A stretch of DNA of 64,000 bases from AP-15 sp963703665 (GCA_963703665.1 CAVPFB010000010.1:1-64000); one strand, 5' to 3'. Counted from the stretch's first letter, positions 53,121-62,921 are shown. The notes: generated by a model from the sequence alone, not told the origin. Program-made: numbers and translations.

Positions 53121-56100
53121 TCGCCTGCCCGGGCCTGATCGCCTGCCCGGCTATGCCGAGCTGCAGGTCACCACCAATTTCTCGTTTCTGCGCGGGGCGG
53201 CGCATCCAGCCGAGCTGGTGGCGACCGCTGCGACGCTCGGCCATAAGGCGATCGCGATCACCGACCATAACAGCCTCGCCGGCATCGTGCGCGCGCACCA
53301 GGCGGCGAAAGAGGTCGGGCTGCGCCTCGTCGTCGGCTGCCGGCTCGATCTCTCCGACGGCCCGAGCCTGCTCGCCTTTCCCGAGGACCGCGCCGCCTAT
53401 GGCCGGCTGACCCGGCTCCTGACCCTGGGCAAGCGCCGCGCGCCCAAGGGCGAATGCCGTCTCGACTATGCCGACGTCACAGCACATGGCGAGGGCCAGA
53501 TCATTGTCGTGCTGCCCTCCGGGGCGGCGCACGCGGACCAATTCGGCGCTTTTGCCGCCCGTGTCGCCGCGGATTTTCGCGGCCGCGCCTATCTCGCCGC
53601 TCATCATCTCTATCGCGGCGACGATGCGCGCCGCCTCGCCCGTCTCGCGGCACTGGCCGAGATGGCGGGGCTGCCGCTGGTCGCAACCAACGATGTGCTC
53701 TACCACGTCCCCGAGCGGCGGCCGCTGCAGGATGTGCTGATCTGCATCCGCGAAGGCTGCACGATCGGCGAGGCCGGCTTTCGCCTCGCCGCCAATGCCG
53801 AGCGCCACCTGAAATCGCCGCAGGAGATGGCGCGGCTGTTTCGCGGCTGTGAAGACGCCGTGGCGCGCAGCCTCGAAATCGCCGGGCGCTGCCATTTCAG
53901 CCTCGACGAGTTGCGCTACGAATACCCGGACGAGACCGCCGAGGACGGCCGCACCCCGCAGCAGCAGTTGGAGGAGCTTACTTGGCAGGGTGCCGCGGAG
54001 CGCTTTGCTCGTGCCTCTTCCCCCGTAACAGTAGAGCCCTCTCCCCCCGTCGGGGGGAGAGGGCAGGGTGAGGGGGGCTTGTCCGAACCGTGGCGAGCTT
54101 CCCCCCTCACCCCAACCCTCTCCCCTCCAACGGGGGGAGAGGGGGAGATCGGAGGCATCCCCGACAAGATCCGCGAGCTGATCACGCACGAGCTCGAATT
54201 GATCGAGCGGCTCGACTACGCCCGCTATTTCCTGACCGTGCATGACATCGTGCGGTTTGCGAGGTCTCGCGGCATCCTGTGCCAGGGGCGCGGCTCGGCC
54301 GCCAATTCGGCCGTCTGCTATTGCCTCGGCATCACCGCGGTCGACCCGGCGCGTATCGACGTGTTGTTCGAGCGCTTCATCAGCGCCGCGCGCAACGAGC
54401 CGCCGGACATCGATGTCGATTTCGAGCACGAGCGGCGCGAGGAGGTGATCCAGTATATCTATCAGAAATACGGCCGCGACCGGGCCGGGCTCGCCGCCGC
54501 CGTGATTTCTTACCGCGCGCGTTCGGCGATCCGCGAGGTCGGCAAGGCATTAGGCCTCTCGGTCGATGTCGTCGCGGCCTTGGCCGGCATCGTCTGGGGC
54601 TGGAGCAACGACCCGATCGCCGATGAGCGGGTGCGCGAGGCCGGGCTCGACCCCGCCGACCATACTTTGCGCTTGGCGCTCGACCTCGCCGCCGAGCTGG
54701 TCGGCTTTCCGCGCCATCTGTCGCAGCATGTCGGCGGGTTCGTGATTACCCGCGGGCCGTTGTCCGAGCTGGTGCCGATCGAGAACGCGGCGATGGAGGA
54801 CCGCACCGTCATCGAATGGGACAAGGACGATCTCGACGCGCTCGGCATCCTGAAGATCGACGTCCTGGCATTGGGCATGCTGACCTGCATCAGGAAGGCC
54901 TTCGCACTGATTGAAAAGCATTACGGCCGCCGGCTCGATCTCGCCACGATCCCAGCCGAGGATCCCGCCGTCTACGAGATGCTCTCCCGCGCCGATTTAT
55001 TAGGCGTTTTTCAGGTCGAAAGCCGCGCCCAGATGACCATGCTGCCGCGGCTCAAACCGCGCGAATTCTACGATCTGGTGATCGAGGTCGCGATCGTGCG
55101 GCCGGGGCCGATCCAGGGCGACATGGTGCACCCCTATCTGCGCCGCCGCTCCGGGCGCGAGGCGGTCGACTACCCGTCCGACGCGTTGCGCCAGGTGCTG
55201 GGCAAGACGCTGGGGGTGCCGTTGTTCCAGGAGCAGGCGATGAAGATCGCCATTGTCGGCGCCGGCTTTGCCCCGGAGGAGGCCGATCGGCTGCGCCGCG
55301 CGATGGCGACCTTCAAGCGCAACGGCGACATCCATCTGTTCCGCGACAAGTTCGTCGCCGGGATGGTCGCAAACGGCTACCAGCGTGACTTCGCCGATGC
55401 GCTGCTTCAGCCAGATCGAAGGGTTCGGCACCTACGGCTTTCCCGAAAGCCATGCCGCGAGCTTTGCGCTCCTCGTCTACGTCTCGGCCTGGATCAAATG
55501 CTTTTATCCCGAGGTGTTCGCCTGCGCTCTGCTGAACAGCCAGCCGATGGGGTTCTACGCGCCGGCGCAGATCGTCCGCGACGGGCGCGAGCACGGGGTC
55601 GAGGTGCGGCCGGTCGATATCAATCACAGCCTATGGGACTGCACATTGGAGCCGGCCGCAAATCTCCGCATCCTGGAAGACCCTCGCCCCCCGACGGGGG
55701 GAGAGGGCAGGGGGAGGGGGGCTTCTCCGGAGCTTGCAGCGCTGCCCTCCTCACCCCAACCCTCTCCCCCCGCAGGCGGAGGGAGAGCGGGCAATAAAGA
55801 AGATGACGGCCGGCGCTGGGTATTGCGGCTCGGCCTGCGTCAGATCAAGGGGTTCTCCGAATCCAATGCGGATCGGCTCGTCGCGGCGCGCTGCGAGGGG
55901 TATCGCGACACTGAAGAATTGTGGCGGCGCAGCGGGCTTGGACGCGGCGCATGCGAACGTCTCGCCGAAGCCGACGCCTTTCGCTCGGTCGGGCTCGACC
56001 GGCGTCGCGCCTTATGGGCGCTGAAGGCGCGCGGCGAGCCGCCATTGCCGCTGTTCGCCGCCGTGGAAGCGAAACCCACTCCCGCAAAAGAAAAACCCTC

Positions 56101-56728
56101 GCCCCCCGATCGGGGGAGAGGGCAGGGTGAGGGGGGCTCCCGCGAGCGGGGGGAGAGGGGGAAGGTTATGGGCGAGGAGAATGACGGCGTTGAAGCGAAG
56201 GAGATCTTTGCCATGGCGCTGTTGCCCGAGATGCCGCTCGGCGAGCATGTGGTCGAGGATTACGCCAGCCTCGGCCTCAGCCTGAAGCGCCACCCGCTGG
56301 CGTTTCTGCGCGCTGAGCTTGCCCGCGAGGGGCTGGTCGCCGCCGCCGATCTCGCCCGTCTGCCGGTCGACCGCCGGCTGTCGATCGCCGGGATCGTGCT
56401 GATCCGGCAGCGTCCGGGCAGCGCCAACGGCGTCGTTTTCATCACCATCGAGGACGAGACCGGGATCGCCAACCTGATCATCTGGCCGCCGATCCTCGAG
56501 CGCTTCCGCCGCGCCGCACTCGGCGCCACCCTGCTCTGCTGCACCGGCAGATTGCAGCGCGAAGAGAGCGTGATCCACGTCGTCGCCGACCGTCTCGCGG
56601 ATCTGACGCCGCGCCTGAACACCTTGCGCGAGCGCTCCGGCGATGCCGAGCCGCCGGTAAAGCTCCCGAAGAAAATGCCCGGCAGCGACGCCCGCGACAT
56701 CGTGGTCCGCAGCCGGAATTTCCGCTAG
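53104..56728 (+). CDS. dnaE2: error-prone DNA polymerase DnaE2 (ImuC), three REP insertions, one frameshift
   Basis: DnaE2 is the C-family polymerase that carries out SOS mutagenic translesion synthesis. The N-terminal PHP domain starts YAELQVTTNFSFLRGAAHPA, with ITDHNSLAG. The palm has CQGRGSAANSAVCYCLGI and the catalytic aspartates PDIDVDFEHERREEVI. Later blocks are LFQEQAMKIAIVGAGFA and, after a frame change near 55405, IEGFGTYGFPESHAASFALL. Insertions at about residues 312-347, 859-896 and 998-1020 are repeat-derived and in frame. An OB-like domain follows (GVVFITIEDETGIANLIIWP). ATG 53104 overlaps the imuB end by 17 bases. At about 1,207 residues it is roughly 100 longer than relatives. 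Confidence 0.93.
54037..54145. repeat. GGGAGAGGG-class REP doublet inside dnaE2, copy 1
   Basis: Two inverted halves, each with a CCCTCTCCCC...GGGGAGAGGG hairpin followed by GGGTGAGGGGGG (or its complement), surround a 23-base centre. The 109-bp element lies between QGAAERF and PDKIRELITHELEL, which are adjacent in relatives. It encodes SPPVGGRGQGEGG and SPLTPTLSPPTGGEG. Confidence 0.85.
55681..55790. repeat. GGGAGAGGG-class REP doublet inside dnaE2, copy 2
   Basis: A 110-bp inverted pair with the same halves as copy 1 but several mismatches. It encodes RPPTGGEGRGRG and SPQPSPPAGGGRAG between the finger-domain block HSLWDCTLEP and VLRLGLRQIKGFSE. The frame is kept. Confidence 0.82.
56096..56160. 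repeat. GGGAGAGGG-class REP element inside dnaE2, shortened copy 3
   Basis: A complete left half (CCCTCGCCCCCCGATCGGGGGAGAGGG-type hairpin plus GGGTGAGGGGGG) is followed by only a short remnant of the right half. About 65 bp encode SPPDRGRGQGEGG just before FAMALLPEMPLGEHVVEDY. The frame is kept. Confidence 0.75.
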
Positions 56729-57213
56729 TCCGCGGACTTCGGCTCGGCTGTCGCGCCGCCGGCCGCAGCGATGGCGGCGCGGGCGAGCGCGTCGGCGCGC
56801 TCGTTCTCGGGGTGGCCGGCATGGCCGCGCACCCATTCCCAGGCGACCTCGTGGCGGTCGGCGACGGCGTCGAGACGCTGCCACAGATCGACGTTCTTGA
56901 CCGGCTTCCGGTCGGCGGTGCGCCAGCCGCGCAGCTTCCAGCCGTGGATCCATCGGGTGATGCCGTCGCGCAGATACTGGCTGTCGCTGTAGAGCCGCAC
57001 CCGGCACGGCCGCTTCAAGGCTTCCAGAGCCGAGATCGCCGCCATCATCTCCATGCGGTTGTTGGTGGTGGCGGCCTCGTATCCGCTCAGCTCCTTCTCG
57101 ACCCCGCGATAGCGCAGGATCGCGGCCCATCCGCCGGGGCCCGGATTGCCGCTGCAGGCGCCGTCGGTGAAGACGTCGACATCGGCCGGCCGAGCCCCGC
57201 CCGCTTCAGACAT
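56725..57213 (-). CDS. rnhA: ribonuclease HI
   Basis: RNase HI cuts the RNA strand of RNA-DNA hybrids. All catalytic carboxylates are visible: Asp in VFTDGACSGNPGPGGWA, Glu in NNRMEMMAAISALEAL, Asp in RLYSDSQYLRDGI and the last Asp in VRGHAGHPENERADALA. It is 162 residues. Its 3' end overlaps the dnaE2 stop by 4 bases (convergent), and its start overlaps the thrB end by 8 bases, so it is coupled to thrB, a common alphaproteobacterial pair. Confidence 0.95.
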   Translation of the reverse strand: MSEAGGARPADVDVFTDGACSGNPGPGGWAAILRYRGVEKELSGYEAATTNNRMEMMAAISALEALKRPCRVRLYSDSQYLRDGITRWIHGWKLRGWRTADRKPVKNVDLWQRLDAVADRHEVAWEWVRGHAGHPENERADALARAAIAAAGGATAEPKSAD

Positions 57214-58171
57214 CGAGACCGTAATCGCGCGGGCTCTCGACGGTGCGGTGAAAGCGCAGCCGGCGGAGAAACTCGAGCGGGTCCTTGGGCCGCACCAAGG
57301 CCCCCGGCGGCTGGTTGAGCCAGTCGAACAGCCGGGTCGACAAAAAGCGCAGCGCGCTGCCGCGGGCGAGCAGCGGCAACGCCGCGAGCTCGGCCGGCGC
57401 CAACGGCCTCGCCCGGCGATAACCGTCGAGCAGCAGCCGCGCCTTGGTCACGTTGAGGCTGCCGTCGGCCTCAAAGCACCAAGCGTTCAGACATACCGCC
57501 AGATCATAGGCGAGAAAATCCGTGCACGCGAAATAGAAGTCGATCAGGCCCGACACCTCGCGGTCGCGGAAAAACACGTTGTCGGGAAACAGGTCGGCAT
57601 GGATCACACCCCTCGGCAGGTCGCGCGGCCAGGCGCGTTCGAGCTGGGTCAACTCGGCCTCGATCTCGTCGGCGAGCCCGGGCTGGACCTCGTCCGCGCG
57701 GCTGCCGCAGGTTTCGTACAGACGCCGCCAGCCAGCCACCGAGAGGTCGTTGGCGCGGGTCATCGCAAAGCCGGCGCCGGCGCTGTGCAATGCCGCCAAT
57801 GCTCGACCGAGGCCGGCGCAGTGGAAAGTCTGGATGCGGCGCGGCCACATCCCGGCGAGGAACGTCACCATCGCCGCCGGGCGGCCGCACAGCTCGCGCA
57901 GCGCCATCCCGTCACGGCCCCGCAACGGCGTCGGGCAGGCGACGCCGCGATGCGCCAGATGGTCCATCAGCGCGATGAAAAACGGCAGGTCCGCGCGCGC
58001 CACGCGCTTCTCGTACAGGGTCAGGATAAAATTGCCGCGCTCGGTCGTCACCAGGAAGTTCGAGTTCTCGACCCCTTCGGCGATGCCCTTGCACGACAGC
58101 ACCTCGCCGATGTCGTAAAGCGCGACAAAGCATCTCAGCTCATCGTCGGCGACATCGGTATAGACCGCCAT
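57206..58171 (-). CDS. thrB: homoserine kinase type II (ThrB, aminoglycoside phosphotransferase fold)
   Basis: The enzyme phosphorylates homoserine on the way to threonine. It belongs to the kinase-fold type found in Alphaproteobacteria and Pseudomonas, not the GHMP type. MAVYTDVADDELRCFVALYD opens the protein. EGVENSNFLVTTERGNFILT is the nucleotide loop, GVIHADLFPDNVFF the catalytic loop, and SGLIDFYFACTDFLAYDLAV the metal-binding block. It is 321 residues and upstream of rnhA with an 8-base overlap. Confidence 0.93.
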   Translation of the reverse strand: MAVYTDVADDELRCFVALYDIGEVLSCKGIAEGVENSNFLVTTERGNFILTLYEKRVARADLPFFIALMDHLAHRGVACPTPLRGRDGMALRELCGRPAAMVTFLAGMWPRRIQTFHCAGLGRALAALHSAGAGFAMTRANDLSVAGWRRLYETCGSRADEVQPGLADEIEAELTQLERAWPRDLPRGVIHADLFPDNVFFRDREVSGLIDFYFACTDFLAYDLAVCLNAWCFEADGSLNVTKARLLLDGYRRARPLAPAELAALPLLARGSALRFLSTRLFDWLNQPPGALVRPKDPLEFLRRLRFHRTVESPRDYGLDV

Positions 58172-58312
58172 CGGCTGTTCGCGTGCTCCCGGCATCGGCC
58201 CGGACTTGTGCGCCGGGCGAGGCTCGAATACAGTCCCGGCGCCGTTCGAACGCCGCGGCAGCGCGCGGAAACCGGCGACCACCCGGCGACCACAAGGATG
58301 GGGGAAGAAACA

Positions 58313-58552
58313 GTGGCCGAACCGATCCCAGCGCAAAAAGAGCCCTACGGCATCACCGTCGAAGCCGGCAAGCGGTATTTCTGGTGCGCCTGCGGGCGCA
58401 GCGGCAACCAGCCGTTCTGCGACGGCTCGCATCAGGGCACCGGGCTGACCCCGGTGCCGTTCACCGCGTCGGCGACCGAAGAGGTCTGGCTGTGCGGCTG
58501 CAAGCAGACCGGCGGCAAGCCGTTCTGCGACGGGACGCACAGCGGGCTGTGA
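58313..58552 (+). CDS. CDGSH iron-sulfur domain protein (two domains)
   Basis: This is a small [2Fe-2S] protein with two CDGSH motifs, CACGRSGNQPFCDGSH and CGCKQTGGKPFCDGTH, each supplying the 3Cys-1His ligand set of mitoNEET-type clusters. The bacterial role is probably redox or cluster transfer. GTG 58313 is preferred because GGGGGAAG lies 6 bases upstream; the other candidate, ATG 58298, would contain that site. It overlaps the following lipoprotein start if that begins at GTG 58549. Confidence 0.88.
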   Translation: MAEPIPAQKEPYGITVEAGKRYFWCACGRSGNQPFCDGSHQGTGLTPVPFTASATEEVWLCGCKQTGGKPFCDGTHSGL

Positions 58553-59085
58553 GGCTGGTGCGGGTCGCGCAGGCCGCGGCGGTCATCGGTCTCCTTGCCT
58601 TTTCCGGATGCAGCTCGCTCCCGTTCTCGTCGTCGACCCCCCCCCAAGCTTGCCCGAGCACGGTGATCCTGCGGCCGCTGGCCAACACCGCGGTGTTCGG
58701 CCCGGCGCCGCAGCGGGTTCCCGATAACGTGGCGTTCTACGGGCTGTTGAGCGAGGTCGACCGCAAGTGCGAGTACACCGGCGACGCGGTGCATATGACG
58801 CTCGACGTGATCGTCGTCGGTCAGCGCGGACCGGCGGCCAAGGGCGACGCTGCCGACCTCAACTATTTCGTCGCGGTGACCGGGCCCGACCACGCCATCC
58901 TCAGCAAAAAGCCGTTTTCGGTCCGCATTGGGTTTGACCCGGACCAGATCCGCGCCGGCGTGACCGACCATATCGAGGAGACGATCGCGCTCGCCGGGCA
59001 CAAGGGAAGCGACCTCAACTTTGTCCTCGGCTTTCAGCAGGATCCCGATGTCGTCGACTTCTACAAGCATTTCCGCGGCCGCTGA
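58549..59085 (+). CDS. putative lipoprotein of unknown function
   Basis: The N-terminal hydrophobic stretch AQAAAVIGLLAFSGC ends in a lipobox (AFSGC), so the mature protein would be lipid-anchored at the Cys. The rest, about 155 residues, is soluble with CPSTVILRPLANTAVFGPAP and DRKCEYTGDAVHMTLDVIVV, a beta-rich pattern seen in alphaproteobacterial uncharacterised lipoproteins. I do not recognise a named family. GTG 58549 overlaps the CDGSH gene stop (GTGA); GTG 58558 is an alternative. It is probably co-transcribed with the CDGSH gene. Confidence 0.78.
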   Translation: MRLVRVAQAAAVIGLLAFSGCSSLPFSSSTPPQACPSTVILRPLANTAVFGPAPQRVPDNVAFYGLLSEVDRKCEYTGDAVHMTLDVIVVGQRGPAAKGDAADLNYFVAVTGPDHAILSKKPFSVRIGFDPDQIRAGVTDHIEETIALAGHKGSDLNFVLGFQQDPDVVDFYKHFRGR

Positions 59086-59094
59086 TCGTCGCGG

Positions 59095-59748
59095 TCAACC
59101 CAAATCGGGCTCGCGCTCGCGCATCAGCCGGGCGATGGCGACAGCCTCGGGATCGCCCCGCGCCTCGAGCGCGGCGGTGATGCGCGGGCGGTCGGCCGCC
59201 GGGCGGTTCTGGCTCAGCTTGTATTTGCCTTCGAGCCGGGTGACGGCGATCTCGAACCCGATGATCCCCCTGATCATCCCGCTCATATAGGCGGCCGGCT
59301 GGTCGGCCATCCGCCACGGCGCCTCGCGGCCGGCCTCGTGACGCTGCGACAGGCGCTCGAGGAAGCGGCGCAGCCATGCATCGTCCTCGACCAGGCGCAG
59401 CGCGCCATAGGCGTGAACGTCGACATAATTCCAGGTCGGCACCGCCGGCCCGCTCGCATACCAGCCGGGCGAGACATAGGCGTGGGGACCGCTGAAGATC
59501 GCCAGCACCTCGCCACCCCCGGCTCGACCGGATTCGGCGAGGTCGGAGACCTGCGGATTGGCGCGGGCGAGATGGCCGAGAAGGCGCAGCCCTTCGCCCC
59601 CATTTGGGCGCTCGACCAGAAACGGGATGTGGCTCACCACCAGCCCCGCCGGGCCATTGCTGACGAGGAGCCCGAAATCATGGCGCTCGATGTGCGCGAT
59701 CAGCACCTCGAGCCGCGCCTCGGTGAAGGCAGGGGGCAGATAGACCAT
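59095..59748 (-). CDS. PaiB-like FMN-binding negative regulator family protein
   Basis: This is a protein of the PaiB family (split-barrel, FMN-binding), named for a Bacillus repressor of sporulation and degradative enzyme genes; many members may simply be flavin proteins. MVYLPPAFTEARLEVLIAHI, GLVVSHIPFLVER, GPHAYVSPGWYASGPAVPTW and NYVDVHAYG are diagnostic, as is MIRGIIGFEIAVTRLEGKYK-type C-terminus. It is 217 residues. ATG 59748 is behind GAAGAGG. LysE lies directly upstream on the same strand. Confidence 0.9.
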   Translation of the reverse strand: MVYLPPAFTEARLEVLIAHIERHDFGLLVSNGPAGLVVSHIPFLVERPNGGEGLRLLGHLARANPQVSDLAESGRAGGGEVLAIFSGPHAYVSPGWYASGPAVPTWNYVDVHAYGALRLVEDDAWLRRFLERLSQRHEAGREAPWRMADQPAAYMSGMIRGIIGFEIAVTRLEGKYKLSQNRPAADRPRITAALEARGDPEAVAIARLMREREPDLG

Positions 59749-59768
59749 TGCAGCCTCTTCTCTTACGG

Positions 59769-60401
59769 TCAGCCCAGATGCTCTACCACGATCGTGGCGA
59801 GCAATGCCGCCCCGGTCAGGAACAGGATCATTCCCGAGCCACGGCTGACCCAGACGAGGTGGCGCGGCTCGATCGAACGGCGAAACATGCCGACCCCCAA
59901 GCTCAGCGCCAGCCACCACAAGAACGACCCGACCCACACCCCGAGCACCAGAAACGCAGCGCGGATCAGCGCCGCCGGTGCTCCGCCCAGCCCGAGCGCC
60001 GCGAAAATCGCCAGGAACACCAGGATCGTCACCGGATTGGTGATGGTCAGAGCAAACGCGGAAGCGAAGCCGCGGACCAGCGTTTCCGGATCGGATTCCT
60101 CGGTCACCTTGTCGTGCGCTTTGGAAAACAGGGCGGCACCGCCGGCATAGAGCAGATAAAAGCCGCCGCCGGCGCGCAACCAGTCTTCCCAGCTGATCAG
60201 CCAGCGGGAAACCAGCGTGAGGCCAAAAGCGGCCACGACCCCGAACAGCGCGTCGGCGGTCGCAGCGCCGAGCCCCGACACCAGCCCCGAGAGGCGGCCC
60301 TCGAAAATCGTCCGGCGCAGGCACAATATGCCGACCGGACCGACCGGAACCGCGATCACGATGCCGACCACGATGCCCTTCACCAGAAATACCAGAAGCA
60401 T
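59769..60401 (-). CDS. LysE family translocator
   Basis: This is an amino-acid/threonine exporter-type membrane protein of the LysE/RhtB superfamily with six predicted segments and 210 residues. MLLVFLVKGIVVGIVIAVPV-GPVGILCLRRTIFEGRLSG is the conserved first loop (PVGPVGILC). LGAATADALFGVVAAFGLTL and the central FALTITNPVTILVFLAIFA (TNP motif) confirm the family. Substrate unknown. It precedes the paiB-like gene by 20 bp and is probably co-transcribed with it. Confidence 0.9.
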   Translation of the reverse strand: MLLVFLVKGIVVGIVIAVPVGPVGILCLRRTIFEGRLSGLVSGLGAATADALFGVVAAFGLTLVSRWLISWEDWLRAGGGFYLLYAGGAALFSKAHDKVTEESDPETLVRGFASAFALTITNPVTILVFLAIFAALGLGGAPAALIRAAFLVLGVWVGSFLWWLALSLGVGMFRRSIEPRHLVWVSRGSGMILFLTGAALLATIVVEHLG

Positions 60402-60554
60402 CTGCGGCCGTCCTGGGCGGAAACCGGGGTCACTCTCCGGGAACGGCCGGCCGGGCGCAATGCGCAATGCGGCGGCTTTCCCGCGAGGCGATCGGCGCTA
60501 TGCTGGCCGCGGGGATGGGATCCGCGCGCGATCCCTGATGCACGGAGGTAGCCG

Positions 60555-61052
60555 ATGCCCGATGCCGAGAACGCCCACCGGTTCGAGTTTGTTTCGATCG
60601 ATGGCGAGACGCTGCCGCTCGACGCCTGGCGCGGCCGGCCGGTGCTGGTCGTCAACACCGCTTCGTTTTGCGGATACACGCCGCAATATCGCGGCCTCGA
60701 AGATCTGTGGCAGCGCTATCGCGACCGTGGCCTCGTCGTGCTCGGCGTGCCGTCCAACGATTTCGGCCAGCAGGAGCCGGGTCCCGCGGCCGAGATCAAG
60801 AAATTCTGCGAAACCAATTATGCGGTCGATTTCCCGCTGGCGCAGAAATGCCGGGTCCTCGGCGCTCAAGCCCATCCGTTCTACCGCTGGATCACCGACA
60901 GCCTGGGCGAGGCCGGGACGCCGCGCTGGAATTTTCACAAATTCCTGATCGCGCCCGATGGCGAATTGGCCGGGGGCTGGCCCTCACAGGTCCCCCCGAC
61001 CGATCCCCGCATCACCGGCGAAATCGACCGCCTGTTGCCTCCGAAAGGCTGA
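60555..61052 (+). CDS. glutathione peroxidase family protein (Cys type)
   Basis: This is a thiol peroxidase of the glutathione peroxidase family, 165 residues. The peroxidatic residue is Cys (TGC) in VNTASFCGYTPQYRGLEDL, not selenocysteine. VLGVPSNDFGQQEPG supplies the conserved Gln, and PRWNFHKFLIAPDG the Trp and Asn of the tetrad. It probably uses thioredoxin as reductant, as most bacterial Cys forms do. GGAGG lies 8 bases before ATG 60555. Confidence 0.93.
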   Translation: MPDAENAHRFEFVSIDGETLPLDAWRGRPVLVVNTASFCGYTPQYRGLEDLWQRYRDRGLVVLGVPSNDFGQQEPGPAAEIKKFCETNYAVDFPLAQKCRVLGAQAHPFYRWITDSLGEAGTPRWNFHKFLIAPDGELAGGWPSQVPPTDPRITGEIDRLLPPKG

Positions 61053-61054
61053 GC

Positions 61055-62756
61055 TCAGGCGGGGGCCGGCTCGGGACGGAGGGACGGCGCAGCGGCGGGC
61101 GGCGGCAGCTCGGCGGCGCTGGCGAGGGTTCTGACCGCCAGCATCTCGCGCTTGCCGCGGATTTCGACGTCACGGCGCGGAAACGCGGAAAGGTCGGACC
61201 CGGCGCGCCGCGCCACCTCCTCGGAGACCACCAGCTCGACGCCAAATTCCTTGGTCAGCTCCTCGAGCCGGCTGGCGGTATTGACCGCATCGCCGATCGC
61301 GGTGATCGCGGTGGCGCCGCCATAGCCCATCTCACCGATGATGATCGGCCCGGCGTGGATGCCGATGCCGATGCGCAGCGGCTGTTCGATTTCGTCGCGC
61401 AACGAGGCGTTGAGCTCGTCCATCCGCTGCGACATCGACCGGGCGGCGGCGAGCGCCTCGCGGCAGCCCACCTGGGCGCCGCTCTCGATGCCGAACAATG
61501 CCATGACCCCATCGCCGAGAAACTTGTCGACGCGCCCGCCGGCACTCTCGACCGCACGCCCGACCGCGGCGAAATAGCGGTTGAGGATGAACACCACGTC
61601 ATAGGGCAGCCGGCCTTCGGAAAGAGCGGTAAAGCCGCGGATGTCCGCGAACAGGATCGCGATCTCGCGTTCGCTGCCCTGCGCGAAATCGACCCGACGG
61701 CGCCCGTCCATGGCGTAGGCGAAGGGCGGCAGCAGCGGCGTCACCTCGACTGCACCCGTTGGCCGCAACTGGCAGGCCAGGCGCACATTGGGGGTGGCCG
61801 CGATGCGGCGCAGCACCCGGCGCTCGGTATCGCCGGGGGGGCCGACGCCGCCGATCTCGCCGCGCACCCGCACCCGGCAAGTCGAGCACCGGCCGCGGCC
61901 GCCGCACACATGGGCGTGCGGGACGCCGAGGAGCCGGCTCGCTTCGAGCACGCTGGTGCCGGGGATCACATCGATGTGGCGGCCGTCGGGATAGCCGACG
62001 CGCACCAAGCCGCGGCTGCGCTGCCACAGCCGGCGCAGGAGCCGCGCCAGCAGCACGGCGGCGATCGACCCGGCGAAGAACCATCCGAGAATCGCGCCGA
62101 TCAGATCGAGCTCGCGCGCCACCGCCGGCGACGGCAGGCGCATATGGGCAAAGGCGGTGCGGGTCCAGGCAGGGTCGGCGGCGAGGGCGGCGACCTGCCG
62201 CCCGGCTTCGATCGCGCCGAGCAAGGACAGGACCGGCACCAGCACCGCGACGACGAGCGCGCCCGGGTGCACCGGTGCGTACCACGGCCGGACCCGCAGC
62301 CAATAATGCAGACCGATCATCGCGTGGCTCCAGGCGACCACCAGGGTTAGCAGCTGCAGCACGCCGCGCTCGGGCGCATGAACGAAATAGTTCCATAGAA
62401 AATATTTGTAATATAGGTCGTAGGTGCCGAAAAAACTGTCGGAAATGCGGGTCCCAACGACGTGACGGGCGAGCAGGATCGGGATCGCAAAGCCAAGCCC
62501 GACCTGCATCAGCTCACCGACGCGCAGCCGCAGGGTCCGCCGCTCCCATAACGCCCACAGCGCCAGCGTGTAATGCGCGAGGAAGCTGCCATAGAGCAGC
62601 GCCCGCGCCAGCGGGTTCGACCAGAAGCGAAAGACGCAGACGAGCACGTCCTCCATCGCCGGCAGCGATATGAGTCCCGTGGCGTGATTCTAAGAGATGC
62701 ATCGTCACATAGGCGAGCATCACCATGCCCGAAAAAAGCCGCACTCGGCGGATCAT
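61055..62756 (-). CDS. membrane-anchored [2Fe-2S]/class III nucleotide cyclase fusion, one frameshift
   Basis: Three modules are joined. Residues 1-245 are membrane segments rich in His (MHLLNHATG, LAHYTLALW, WSHAMIGLHYWL), like a heme-binding SdhC/FrdC-type anchor. About 255-335 is a plant-type ferredoxin with Cys284, 290, 293 (HVCGGRGRCSTCRV) and Cys328 (RLACQLRP). About 360-540 is a class III cyclase with both metal Asp (LFADIRGFT, KFLGDGVMALFG) and GDAVNTASRLEELT. The true start is ATG 62756 (MIRRVRLFSGMVMLAYVTM); an extra base near 62689 breaks the frame. A redox-gated cAMP signal is a reasonable inference. Confidence 0.88.
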
Positions 62757-62921
62757 TGGGCGCCCCGAAGGCGAAGGGGATGGTGCCCGATCGCGAGTTC
62801 CATTGCCGGCGCGCGTTCAGTCGACCATAGGCCGGCGGGTCGCAGTGCTGCGCGCTTGCGCCGCACTGCGCGGACCGGCGGAGAATGGCAAAACGGCGCG
62901 GCCATGCTAGGGGCCTGCTCT

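Noticed and set aside
60555..61052. A selenocysteine form of glutathione peroxidase
   Set aside because: The active-site codon is TGC and no in-frame TGA occurs before the end of the gene.
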